A DNA stretch of 64,000 nt from JANPBY01 sp963851405 (GTDB lineage Bacteria > Actinomycetota > Actinomycetes > DATJPE01), in the NCBI GenBank assembly GCA_963851405.1, contig CAWKPB010000001.1, positions 434,001-498,000 of the forward strand, read 5' to 3'. Within the stretch, counting starts at the first letter, position 1, and every line of letters starts with the position of its first letter. The notes under the pieces are model-generated. The model saw only the letters and a list, made by a program, of their open reading frames with translations, was not told where the DNA came from and ran no database searches. Made by a program: the position numbers and the translations under genes. Below are positions 1 through 9,285 of the stretch, piece by piece.

Positions 1-1956
1 TCGTCGCGCCGATCGGGGTCGGTGACGTCGTCGGCCGTCGGGATCGCCCAACCGTTCTTCCCGTCGTACATCTCGTCCCACCAACCGTCGAGGATGGAGA
101 GATTGAGGCAGCCGTTGAGCGCGGCCTTCATACCGGAAGTGCCACACGCCTCTAGCGGGCGCAGCGGGTTGTTCAACCACACATCACACCCCGGGTACAG
201 CGGCCGAGCCATCGCCATGTCGTAGTCAGGGAGAAACACGATTCGATGACGTACGGCCGGGTCGTCACTGAACTTCACGAGTTCTTGGATCAGGCGTTTC
301 CCACCATCGTCGGCGGGGTGCGACTTGCCGGCGACGACGATCTGGATCGGTCGGGTCGGATGCAGGAGCAGGCCCTTGAGGCGTTCGGCGTCGCGCATCA
401 TCAGGGTGAGCCGCTTGTACGACGGAACCCGGCGCGCGAACCCTATGGTCAGCACGTCCGGGTCAAGCGCCTCGTCCACCCAGGCCAGTTCACTGGGGTG
501 GGCGCCTCGCTGGAGCCACGATTCACGCAAACGCCGACGGGCCTCGGCCACAAGCTGTCCGCGCAGGGTGCGCCGTACGGCCCAGATCTCGGGCTCGGGG
601 ACTGCCTCGATGGCCTCCCATCCCCTGGCCTCCTCGGTGAGCTCACGCCCAATGGACCGCGCAGCGAGATCCAGCACCTCCCGGGCTACCCAGGTCGGGT
701 GCATGGACCCCGTTCGTGATCGAGGTGATCGGCACATCGGCCGCATCGAAGGCCGGCCAAAGTCCGTTGAACATGCCCCGGCTCACCACACCATGAAGCC
801 GCGCGACCCCGTTGGCTCGTTGCGCTAACCGAAGTCCCATGACCGCCATGTTGAAGACCGTGACATCACCGTCGGCGTAGGTCTCGGCCCCCAACTCCAG
901 AACCTGGTCGACCGGAACTCCTTCGCTTGCGTTGTCCCCACCGAAGTAGGTCTCGATCAGGGCCCTCGGGAAGCGGTCGATCCCCGCTGGCACGGGGGTG
1001 TGCGTGGTGAAGACCGTCCCCGCGCGGACTGCCTCGACGGCCTCGTTGAAGTTCAGAGACTCCCCCTCGACGAGCTCGCGAATGCGCTCGAGTCCGAGGA
1101 ATCCAGCATGTCCCTCGTTCGTGTGAAAGACCTCAGGTGCTGGCGAACCGGTGAGCTCGCAGTACGCGCGAATCGCCCGTACTCCGCCGATCCCGAGCAG
1201 CATCTCCTGCAACAGCCGGTGTTCCGAGCCACCCCCGTACAGCCGATCGGTGACATCACGCTCGAGCGGCGCGTTGCGTTCGGTGTCGGAATCAAGCAGG
1301 AGCAAGGGGACGCGCCCGACCTGCGCGATCCAGATCTCGGCGTGCAGCGAGCGCCCGCCAGGCAACCCGACCGTCACGGTGACGGGTTTGCCCTCCCCGT
1401 TCCTCAGGAGGCGAAGGGGCAGATCATCGGGATCCAGTACGGGGTAGTACTCCTGCTGCCACCCTTCGGCGTTGAGCGACTGCCTGAAATAGCCGCTTCG
1501 GTAAAGCAGGCCCACGCCAAGGATCGGGACTCCCAGGTCGCTGGCGGCCTTCAGATGATCGCCCGCCAGGATGCCCAGGCCACCCGAATACTGCGGCAAC
1601 ACGTGCGTGATCCCGAACTCCGGACTGAAGTACGCGATCGAACGTGGAGCCTCCTCCCCCAAGGCTTGGTACCAACGGTCGTCGCTCAGATACCGCTGGA
1701 GGTCCGCGTGCGCCTCACCCAGTCGCCAACCGAAATCCGGATCGACCGAGAGCTCACGGAGCCGCTCCACTCCGACCTCGCCAAGCAATCGCGACGGATC
1801 GTGCCCCACGCGTTCCCAGACCACGGGATCGATGCTCGCGAACAAGTCACGAGTGGGGGCGTGCCAGGACCATCGCAGGTTGGCGACCAGCTCGCCGAGG
1901 CGGGCCAGGGGTTCCGGCAGGACGGTACGGACGGTGAACCGTCGAATCGCTCGCAT
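1..1956 (-). CDS. glgP: Glycogen/alpha-glucan phosphorylase, frameshifted and cut by window edge
   Basis: Phosphorolysis of alpha-1,4-glucan to glucose-1-phosphate (GT35 family, PLP-dependent, cytosolic). The start is ATG at 1956. The first frame runs about 420 codons with typical family blocks (YFSPEFGI, YSGGLGILAGDHLK, HTNEGHAGFLGLERI, TTHTPVPAGIDRF) and would stop at 643. Around 694-699 the expected HAPTWVAREVLDLAA reads through only if one base is dropped. The other frame then continues without a stop to base 1 with family motifs, including SYKRLTLMM, AGKSHPADDGGKRLIQ and the PLP-lysine block EACGTSGMKAALNG. So there is one extra base, either a true frameshift or a sequence error. The remaining C-terminus lies outside the window. 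The gene is divergent from the glgE operon. Confidence 0.93.
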
Positions 1957-1962
1957 GGTGCG

Positions 1963-1968
1963 ACCCTA
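1963..1968 (-). promoter_or_regulatory. Candidate -10 box for glgP (leaderless)
   Basis: TAGGGT on the minus strand lies 6 nt before the glgP ATG, which would place the transcription start at or next to the start codon. AGGG within it could also act as a weak Shine-Dalgarno sequence. No convincing -35 is visible. Inferred from spacing only. Confidence 0.4.
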
Positions 1969-1987
1969 ACTTCTTGCCCTCGTTGGA

Positions 1988-1993
1988 TAGCGT
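1988..1993 (+). promoter_or_regulatory. Candidate -10 box for the glgE operon
   Basis: TAGCGT lies 19 nt before the glgE ATG, leaving room for a short leader that carries GAGG 5 nt before the ATG. It sits only 19 bp from the opposing glgP box, so the two glucan transcripts would start back to back. Confidence 0.35.
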
Positions 1994-2012
1994 GGGAGGC
2001 CATGAGGCGCCC

Positions 2013-4010
2013 ATGACTGCCGCGAAGCCGCTGACCGGCCGGATTCCGATTCGGGATGTTGGTCCCTTGGAGGAGGGCGGGCGCTGGCCGTCGAAGGCCG
2101 TAGTGGGCGAAACCTTCGCGGTCACTGCAACCATTTTTCGAGAGGGGCACGACGCTCTGGGCGCCAATGTGGTGCTCCGAGGCCCAGCTGGGGCACCACG
2201 TCCACCCTGGACCCCGATGCGGCCCTTCGGTTCCGAACCGGACCGGTGGCGCGCCGACATCACACCCACCAGTGAAGGTGACTGGACCTTCCAGATTGAA
2301 GCCTGGGGCAACCCGATGGCTACCTGGCTGCACACCGCTGAGATCAAGCTCCCCGCGGGCATCGATGTGGATCTGGTCAGCGAGGAAGGCGCGAGGCTGT
2401 TCGAGCGGGCCGCCTCAACGCTCCCCAAGGCAGCCAAACCAGCGGCGGCAGGACTGCGAGAAGTAGCCGCCGTTCTTCGCAACCCAGACCGGCCGCCGGC
2501 GGAGCGCCTTGCGGCCGCCACCGCCGAACAGGTGCGCGTCGTCCTCGATCGTCACCCGCTACGCGACCTGGTGACGTCCTCGGCTCGATTCCGCCTCCGA
2601 GTCGAGCGCGAGCGAGCGCTGTACGGCGCGTGGTACGAGATGTTCCCGCGCTCGGAGGGCGCGATCGTGGACGCGGAAAGCATCCAGCCCCCGCAGTCCG
2701 GGACGTTCAAGTCGGCCATGAAGCGGTTGCCCGGGATCTCGGCGATGGGGTTCGACGTCGTCTACCTGCCCCCGATCAGTCCGATCGGGTTGAGCCACCG
2801 AAAGGGCCCCAACAACACGCTCGTAGCTGGACCTGCTGATCCCGGAGTCCCTTGGGCGATCGGTTCGGCTGAGGGGGGCCACGATGCGGTGCATCCAGAT
2901 CTGGGGACCATCCAGGATTTCGACGCTTTCGTGGGCCGCGCCGAAGAACTCGGCCTGGAAATCGCTTTGGACTTCGCCCTGCAGGCCTCCCCGGACCACC
3001 CCTGGCTCGAGGAGCATCCGGAGTGGTTCAGCCACCGAGCGGACGGGTCCATCGCCTACGCGGAGAATCCGCCCAAGAAATATCAGGACATCGTCCCGCT
3101 CAACTTCGACCAGGACTACGCGGGTCTCTACGCCGAGACCCGCAGGATCCTGCATCACTGGATGAGCCATGGAGTGCGGATCTTTCGCGTCGACAATCCG
3201 CACACCAAGCCGGTTCGCTTCTGGGAGGAGCTGCTCGCCGACATCCGAGACACCGACCCGGACGTGCTGTTTCTCGCCGAGGCTTTCACCCGACCAGCCA
3301 TGATGCGCCAGCTAGCCGCGGTCGGGTTTCACCAGTCCTACACGTATTTCACGTGGCGCAACGAGAAGTGGGAGCTCGAGGAGTACTTCACCCAGCTGGC
3401 CGGCGAACTCGGGCACATCTTCCGGCCGAACTGTTTCGTGAATACCCCCGACATCCTCCACGCCTACCTTCAGTACGGCGGACCACCGGCGTTCCGGATC
3501 CGGGCCACGCTCGCCGCCACGCTCGCGCCGAGTTGGGGCGTCTACGCAGGATTTGAACTGTTCGAGCACGTCGCCGTCAGTACCGGCAGCGAGGAATACC
3601 TCGACTCGGAGAAATACGCGTACCGGCCGCGCGACTGGGTCGGGGCAGAGCTGGCGGGGCGTTCGCTGGCGCCGTACATCGCGCACCTCAATGCGATTCG
3701 CAGGGAGCACTCCTGCCTGCACAGACTCCGTAATCTGAGCTTCCACCACAGCGACGACGACCAGGTCATCTGCTACTCGAAGCGGGAAGGCGACGACGTC
3801 ATTCTCTGCGTGGTCAACCTCGATCCACACGGCACGCGCGAGACCACGGTCCGCCTGGACATGCCGGCACTGGGACTCGATTGGGACCAACACTTCGCTG
3901 CCCACGACTTGATCTCGGGGTCCACATTCGGCTGGTCCCAAGAGAACTACGTTCGGCTGGACCCCTTCGTCGAACCAGCGCACGTGATCCACGTGGTCCG
4001 CAGTCCATGA
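2013..4010 (+). CDS. glgE: Alpha-1,4-glucan:maltose-1-phosphate maltosyltransferase GlgE
   Basis: Extends alpha-glucan by transferring maltosyl units from alpha-maltose-1-phosphate, releasing phosphate (GH13 subfamily 3). The 665-aa protein has an N-terminal beta-sandwich/helical region, then the catalytic barrel. PISPIGLSHRKGPNN is a typical GlgE block, the nucleophile Asp is in FRVDNPHTKP, and the acid/base Glu in FLAEAFTRP. The C-terminus is a beta domain. ATG at 2013 is preferred over an upstream in-frame GTG because GAGG lies 5 nt before it and the product then begins like known GlgE. Its stop overlaps the treS ATG (ATGA). It heads the operon with treS, mak and glgB, the complete GlgE route. 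Confidence 0.97.
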   Translation: MTAAKPLTGRIPIRDVGPLEEGGRWPSKAVVGETFAVTATIFREGHDALGANVVLRGPAGAPRPPWTPMRPFGSEPDRWRADITPTSEGDWTFQIEAWGNPMATWLHTAEIKLPAGIDVDLVSEEGARLFERAASTLPKAAKPAAAGLREVAAVLRNPDRPPAERLAAATAEQVRVVLDRHPLRDLVTSSARFRLRVERERALYGAWYEMFPRSEGAIVDAESIQPPQSGTFKSAMKRLPGISAMGFDVVYLPPISPIGLSHRKGPNNTLVAGPADPGVPWAIGSAEGGHDAVHPDLGTIQDFDAFVGRAEELGLEIALDFALQASPDHPWLEEHPEWFSHRADGSIAYAENPPKKYQDIVPLNFDQDYAGLYAETRRILHHWMSHGVRIFRVDNPHTKPVRFWEELLADIRDTDPDVLFLAEAFTRPAMMRQLAAVGFHQSYTYFTWRNEKWELEEYFTQLAGELGHIFRPNCFVNTPDILHAYLQYGGPPAFRIRATLAATLAPSWGVYAGFELFEHVAVSTGSEEYLDSEKYAYRPRDWVGAELAGRSLAPYIAHLNAIRREHSCLHRLRNLSFHHSDDDQVICYSKREGDDVILCVVNLDPHGTRETTVRLDMPALGLDWDQHFAAHDLISGSTFGWSQENYVRLDPFVEPAHVIHVVRSP

Positions 4011-5710
4011 CCAGCCACCACGAGATCGCACCCCTGCTGCCGGATCGACCCGACGATCCTGGGCGGCCGGATCCGGATTGGTTCAAGCGCGCCGTGTTCT
4101 ATGAGGTGTTAGTCCGCTCCTTCGCCGACGATGACGGAGATGGTGCCGGCGACCTTCGCGGGTTGCTGGGGAAACTGGACTACCTGGCCTGGCTGGGGAT
4201 CGATTGCATCTGGCTACCGCCGATCTTTCCCTCCCCGCTTCGAGACGGCGGCTACGACGTGGCCAACTTTACGGAGGTCATGCCCGAACTGGGCACCCTC
4301 GGTGACTTTGTGGAGTTCGTCGAGGCGGCCCACGCCCGCGGACTCAAGATCATCATTGACTTCGTCGTGAATCATACGAGCGACCAGCACCCCTGGTTCC
4401 AGGCCAGCCGCGACGAACCGGACGGGCCCTATGGGGACTTTTACGTCTGGTCAGACTCCGACGATGGATACTCCGACGCGCGCATCATCTTCGTCGACAC
4501 CGAGACCTCGAACTGGAGCTTCGACCCGGTTCGCAAGCAGTACTACTGGCATCGCTTCTTCCACCATCAGCCAGATCTGAACTACAGCAATCCCGTCGTC
4601 CAGGACGTGATGCTGGAGGCCCTTCGGTTCTGGCTCGATCTGGGCATCGACGGATTCCGGTGTGACGCCGTCCCGTACTTGTTCGAGGAGGAGGGGACCG
4701 ATTGCGAGAACCTGCCTGAAACCCACCAGTTCCTCAAGCGGATCCGAGCCGAGATCGACCGGCTCTATCCGGACACGGTTCTCCTAGCGGAGGCGAACCA
4801 GTGGCCGGAGGACGTCGTCGATTACCTCGGCGATGCCGCGGAAGGTGGGGACGAGTTCCACATGGCCTTCCACTTCCCCTTGATGCCGCGGCTGTTCATG
4901 GCGGTGCGACGGGAGTCCCGATTCCCAGTCACAGAGATTCTCGAGAGAACCCCTGACATCCCGTCGGGCTGCCAATGGGGGATCTTCCTGCGTAACCACG
5001 ACGAGCTCACGCTCGAAATGGTGACCGACGAGGAACGCGACTACATGTGGGCCGAGTACGCTCGCGACCCGCGGATGAAGGCCAACATCGGGATCCGACG
5101 TCGACTGGCCCCCCTGCTAGACAACGACCCGGCACAGATCCGCCTGTTCACCTCGTTGCTGTTGTCCCTGCCCGGGTCACCCGTCCTCTACTACGGGGAC
5201 GAGATCGGGATGGGCGACAACATCTGGCTGACCGATCGAGACGGCGTGCGAACCCCGATGCAGTGGACGCCCGACCGCAACGCCGGCTTCTCCACGTGCG
5301 ACCCGCAACGGCTCTACGCCCCAGTCGTCGCCGACGCCGTCTACGGGTATCAGGTGACCAACGTCGAAGCCCAGCTTCGGACGACAGCGTCACTCCTCAA
5401 CTGGACGCGACGCATGATCCACGTACGCAAGGAGCATGAGGCCTTCGGTCTTGGAGCATTTACCGACCTCGGGGGGACCAACCCGGCCGTCCTGTCCTAC
5501 GCCCGAACCCACGGTTCGGATGTAGTGATCTGCGTGAACAATCTGTCGCGGTTTCCCCAGCCGGTAGAACTGGACCTGCGACGGTACGAGGGGTTGCGAC
5601 CGGTAGAACTCACGGGGGGAGTGGAGTTTCCCCCCATCGGTGAGTTGCCCTATCTGCTGACCCTGGGGCCACACTCGTTCTACTGGCTCCGATTGGCCGC
5701 CGAGTCGTGA
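4007..5710 (+). CDS. treS: Trehalose synthase / maltose alpha-D-glucosyltransferase
   Basis: Interconverts trehalose and maltose (GH13_16) and so supplies maltose to the maltokinase encoded next. The 567-aa protein starts at the ATG inside the ATGA overlap with glgE. Visible motifs: WFKRAVFYEVLVRSFADDDGDG near the N-terminus, IIDFVVNHTSDQHPWFQ, the nucleophile block DGFRCDAVPYLFEEEGT, the acid/base LLAEANQWPEDVV and the third carboxylate in FLRNHDELTLEM. Length and order match stand-alone TreS; there is no fused kinase domain, since Mak is a separate gene here. The stop overlaps the next start, indicating translational coupling. Confidence 0.97.
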   Translation: MTSHHEIAPLLPDRPDDPGRPDPDWFKRAVFYEVLVRSFADDDGDGAGDLRGLLGKLDYLAWLGIDCIWLPPIFPSPLRDGGYDVANFTEVMPELGTLGDFVEFVEAAHARGLKIIIDFVVNHTSDQHPWFQASRDEPDGPYGDFYVWSDSDDGYSDARIIFVDTETSNWSFDPVRKQYYWHRFFHHQPDLNYSNPVVQDVMLEALRFWLDLGIDGFRCDAVPYLFEEEGTDCENLPETHQFLKRIRAEIDRLYPDTVLLAEANQWPEDVVDYLGDAAEGGDEFHMAFHFPLMPRLFMAVRRESRFPVTEILERTPDIPSGCQWGIFLRNHDELTLEMVTDEERDYMWAEYARDPRMKANIGIRRRLAPLLDNDPAQIRLFTSLLLSLPGSPVLYYGDEIGMGDNIWLTDRDGVRTPMQWTPDRNAGFSTCDPQRLYAPVVADAVYGYQVTNVEAQLRTTASLLNWTRRMIHVRKEHEAFGLGAFTDLGGTNPAVLSYARTHGSDVVICVNNLSRFPQPVELDLRRYEGLRPVELTGGVEFPPIGELPYLLTLGPHSFYWLRLAAES

Positions 5711-7032
5711 TGACTCCCTTGGGACTCAGGGAGTTCCTCTCCGGACAGCGGTGGTTTGCTGGCCAGAGCGAGGCCTTCGAGGTGCAGGGGGTCGAGGTCG
5801 TCGGTGTCGTACGAGACCACCCATTGACCGAGTTGTGGCTGGTGCGGGTTGATTCTGTGAGCACGTCAACGACCTACCAACTCGTCGTCGAGTACCGATC
5901 CAGGTCGGTGGCGAGGCTGGAGCACGTGCGCGTGGGGACGACCGAATCCGGCCTGGTGCTCTACGACGCGCTGCACGACCGAGAGATCACCCGAGATTGG
6001 CTATCCATCATCGACGGGGAGGGCACGGACGAGATCCGGGGCCACCGGATCAGCAACCGACCCCTCCCCCGGCGAGGTCCTAGCTTGGTGATGACGGCCG
6101 AGCAGTCCAATACCTCGCTCGTGTTCGGGGATTCCGTGGTTCTGAAGTTCTATCGACGACCGCAGCCGGGCGTGCATCCCGACGTCGAGATCCACCAAGC
6201 CCTGGCTGAAGCGGGATGCTCCCATGTGGCTGAATCGGTCGGATACATCGATGCGGCCGATCGCACGATCGCCTACGCGCAGGAATTTCTCACCGGCGGG
6301 GTTGAAGGCTGGGAGTTGGCCAAGAACTCAGTTCGCGACCTGCTGCGGGAAGGCGATCTTCACGCCGACGAGGTCGGGGGGGACTTCGCAGCAGAGGCGC
6401 AGCGACTGGGCGAGGTCACCGGGGAGGTCCATCAAGCTCTGAGTGAGGTGCTCCCGACTGCAGTCTGGGGCCACGCCGAGCGTCGAGCGCTGGCCCGGCG
6501 GTTCACCGATAACCTCCGAGCGGCCCTAGACCTCGCCCCGTTACTGGCGCCCTACGCAGCCGGACTGGAGGCTATCTACGCCGCAGTGGCAGCCGAGGGC
6601 TCGTCCATCGAGGTCCAGCGCGTCCACGGCGACCTGCACCTCGGGCAGACGATGCGGGTGCCCCAGGGGTGGAAACTGCTCGACTTCGAAGGCGAGCCCT
6701 CACGTCCCGTTGAGGAGCGGCGGGCGCTCGACAGTCCGCACCGCGATGTCGCCGGCATGCTCCGGTCCTTCGACTACGCGGCCCAACAGTTCAGCGCGGC
6801 CGAGCCCCTGACGACTCAGGCTGACTATCGAGCCAGGGAATGGGCCACCCGAAACCAAGCGGCCTTCTGCGAGGGGTACGCCAAAGCCACTGGCAGGGAT
6901 CCGCGACACAGCGCCACCCTTCTTCGGGCCTACGAGGCCGACAAGGCGGTGTACGAGGTGGTCTACGAGACCACCATGCGCCCGGCATGGGTCGCGATCC
7001 CTCTCGCGGCGGTCGAACGGCTGGCAGGCTAG
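5707..7032 (+). CDS. mak: Maltokinase (Mak/Pep2)
   Basis: Phosphorylates maltose with ATP to maltose-1-phosphate, the GlgE donor. The protein is 441 aa from GTG 5707, which overlaps the treS stop as GTGA; ATG 5710 is an equally possible start. The C-terminal lobe has an aminoglycoside-phosphotransferase-like catalytic loop VHGDLHLGQTMR followed by the metal-binding LLDFEGEPSRP, which is characteristic of mycobacterial and streptomycete Pep2. The N-terminal part carries a family block (GQRWFAGQS). It lies between treS and glgB in the GlgE operon, so the function is well supported by context. Confidence 0.95.
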   Translation: MMTPLGLREFLSGQRWFAGQSEAFEVQGVEVVGVVRDHPLTELWLVRVDSVSTSTTYQLVVEYRSRSVARLEHVRVGTTESGLVLYDALHDREITRDWLSIIDGEGTDEIRGHRISNRPLPRRGPSLVMTAEQSNTSLVFGDSVVLKFYRRPQPGVHPDVEIHQALAEAGCSHVAESVGYIDAADRTIAYAQEFLTGGVEGWELAKNSVRDLLREGDLHADEVGGDFAAEAQRLGEVTGEVHQALSEVLPTAVWGHAERRALARRFTDNLRAALDLAPLLAPYAAGLEAIYAAVAAEGSSIEVQRVHGDLHLGQTMRVPQGWKLLDFEGEPSRPVEERRALDSPHRDVAGMLRSFDYAAQQFSAAEPLTTQADYRAREWATRNQAAFCEGYAKATGRDPRHSATLLRAYEADKAVYEVVYETTMRPAWVAIPLAAVERLAG

Positions 7033-7037
7033 AACCC

Positions 7038-9251
7038 ATGCCCCCGAAGCCGACCTCGGAACCAGCCGTCGATCGGGTGGATCCCCTAGCCATCGAGGCC
7101 ATCATCCGGGGCGAGCATCACGACCCCCACAGCATCCTTGGCCCGCATCCCGTGCGCGGCGGTGTGGCGATCCGCACCCTGCGCCCGCTGGCCAAAGCAG
7201 TCGCGGTGGTCACCGCTGAAGCGTCGTACCCCCTCGAGCACGTTCACGGCGGCGTCTTCTCCGCGGTGATCCCGCTCGATGCCGTAACCGACTACCGCCT
7301 CGATATCGACCATGGGGTCGGCACCGTCCGTTCTGACGACCCCTACCGGTTTCTCCCCACCCTGGGCGAGATGGATCTGCACCTGGTCGCGGAGGGTCGT
7401 CATGAGCAGCTGTGGACCGTGCTCGGTGCTCACCGACGCAGCTACGACGGCCCGCTGGGCGAGGTGACGGGAACCTCCTTTGCGGTTTGGGCACCCAACG
7501 CCCGAGGGATCCGAGTCGTCGGCGACTTCAACCAATGGGACGGGCGCGCACACCCCATGCGGTCGTTGGGTCCCACCGGAGTCTGGGAGCTGTTCATCCC
7601 CGACGTCGGACCGGGCAATCGCTACAAATTCGAGGTGCACGGAGCCGATGGGGTTCACCGGCTGAAGGCAGACCCCATGGCCCAGGCCACCGAAGTTCCG
7701 CCGGCGACAGCGTCGCGTGTGTTCGAATCCACCTACACATGGGCTGACCACGACTGGATGGCAGACCGAGGCGCGGACGGAGTACACCACGGCCCGATGG
7801 CCACCTACGAGGTCCATCTGGGCTCGTGGCGACAGGGGCTCAGCTACCGGCAGCTCGCGGACGAACTGGTCGGTTACGTGGCGGACCTCGGCTTCACGCA
7901 CGTCGAGCTACTCCCGGTCGCCGAGCACCCGTACCCCCCGTCCTGGGGTTATCAGGTCACCGGCTACTACGCGCCGACCTCGCGCTTCGGCTCGCCCGAT
8001 GACTTCAGGTACCTCGTTGATCGACTGCACCAGGCGAGGATCGGTGTGATCGTCGACTGGGTCCCCGGACACTTCCCAAGGGACGCGTGGGCCCTCGCCC
8101 GCTTCGATGGGACCACGTTGTACGAGCATCCCGACCCCAGACGTGGTGAGCAGCCCGACTGGGGCACCTATGTCTTCGACTTCGGGCGCAAGGAGGTCCG
8201 CAACTTCCTGGTGGCAAACGCGGCCTACTGGTTGGAGGAGTTCCATATCGATGGCCTACGGGTCGATGCGGTGGCCTCCATGCTCTACCTCGACTACAGC
8301 CGCGAAGAGGGAGAGTGGGTCCCCAACATCTACGGGGGGCGGGAGAACCTGGAGGCGGTGTCTTTCCTGCAAGAGGCGAATGCCACGGCCTACAAGCGGG
8401 TCGAAGGCGTCGTCACTATCGCCGAGGAATCGACTTCATGGCCGGGAGTGACCCGAGCCACCCATCTCGGGGGTCTCGGTTTTGGGTTCAAATGGAACAT
8501 GGGCTGGATGCACGACTCGCTCGCCTACGTGGCGCACGAGCCCATCCACCGACAGTGGCATCACCATGAGATGACCTTTGCGCTGATGTACGCCTGGAGC
8601 GAGCAGTACGTGCTCCCTCTGTCCCACGACGAGGTCGTACACGGCAAGGGATCGCTGCTTCGCAAGATGCCTGGTGACCGCTGGCAACAGCTGGCCACAC
8701 TGCGCTGCTACCTGGCCTTCATGTGGGCCCATCCCGGCAAGAAGCTCCTCTTCATGGGAGCGGAAATCGCTCAGGAAGCCGAGTGGTCAGAGGGGCGAAG
8801 CCTGGACTGGTGGCTCCTGGACCATGCCGACCATCGGGGGATCCATGCCTGTGTCCGGGACCTGAACCGGGTCTATCGGGAGACCCCCGCGCTGTGGCAG
8901 TTGGACCTTGAGCCGGCCGGGTTCGAATGGATCGACGCCAACGATGCCAGCGGCAACACGTTCTCTTTCATTCGCCGAGACCAAACAGGTGCGGCCCTGG
9001 TCTGCATCTCGAACTTCTCGGCCCAGCCGCACGAGAACTACCGCGTTGGCCTGCCCTGGGCGGGCTCCTGGGATGAGGTGCTCAACACTGACGCGCAAGC
9101 GTACGTGGGCAGCGGCGTGGGCAATCTTGGGCTGGTCCAGGCCGTCGATTCCGCGTGGCACGGGCTCCCGGCATCCGCCGTACTCCGAGTCCCGCCACTG
9201 GGCACCGTATGGCTGCGCTCCGCCGACGCGCCGTCGGGCCTGAGCACCTGA
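7038..9251 (+). CDS. glgB: 1,4-alpha-glucan branching enzyme GlgB
   Basis: Introduces alpha-1,6 branches into the linear glucan made by GlgE. The 737-aa protein starts at ATG 7038, five bases after the mak stop; only a weak CAGG precedes it, so coupling to mak is likely. An N-terminal region is followed by a CBM48-like domain (FAVWAPNARGIRVVGDFNQWDGR, about residues 145-230), then the GH13_9 barrel. The nucleophile is in DGLRVDAVASMLYLDYSR, the acid/base in TIAEESTSWPGVTR, the third Asp in LPLSHDEVVHGKGSL, and the end is a C-terminal beta domain. This is the last gene of the operon; the next gene is convergent. Confidence 0.97.
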   Translation: MPPKPTSEPAVDRVDPLAIEAIIRGEHHDPHSILGPHPVRGGVAIRTLRPLAKAVAVVTAEASYPLEHVHGGVFSAVIPLDAVTDYRLDIDHGVGTVRSDDPYRFLPTLGEMDLHLVAEGRHEQLWTVLGAHRRSYDGPLGEVTGTSFAVWAPNARGIRVVGDFNQWDGRAHPMRSLGPTGVWELFIPDVGPGNRYKFEVHGADGVHRLKADPMAQATEVPPATASRVFESTYTWADHDWMADRGADGVHHGPMATYEVHLGSWRQGLSYRQLADELVGYVADLGFTHVELLPVAEHPYPPSWGYQVTGYYAPTSRFGSPDDFRYLVDRLHQARIGVIVDWVPGHFPRDAWALARFDGTTLYEHPDPRRGEQPDWGTYVFDFGRKEVRNFLVANAAYWLEEFHIDGLRVDAVASMLYLDYSREEGEWVPNIYGGRENLEAVSFLQEANATAYKRVEGVVTIAEESTSWPGVTRATHLGGLGFGFKWNMGWMHDSLAYVAHEPIHRQWHHHEMTFALMYAWSEQYVLPLSHDEVVHGKGSLLRKMPGDRWQQLATLRCYLAFMWAHPGKKLLFMGAEIAQEAEWSEGRSLDWWLLDHADHRGIHACVRDLNRVYRETPALWQLDLEPAGFEWIDANDASGNTFSFIRRDQTGAALVCISNFSAQPHENYRVGLPWAGSWDEVLNTDAQAYVGSGVGNLGLVQAVDSAWHGLPASAVLRVPPLGTVWLRSADAPSGLST

Positions 9252-9285
9252 CCGCCGCGTTCTGCCGATTTCAGGCGGGTTTGTC

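Noticed and set aside
640..720. Programmed ribosomal frameshift in glgP
   Set aside because: No slippery heptamer or following structure seen, and the family has no known frameshifting; a plain insertion or error is simpler.
1000..2016. 338-codon frame opposite glgP
   Set aside because: Antisense shadow of the phosphorylase; no motif, and glgP runs the other way.
9252..9285. Bidirectional terminator between glgB and the thioredoxin gene
   Set aside because: Only 5-bp stems (CCTGA/TCAGG or CCGCC/GGCGG) with a 15-19 nt loop; too weak to list despite GTTTGTCT afterwards.
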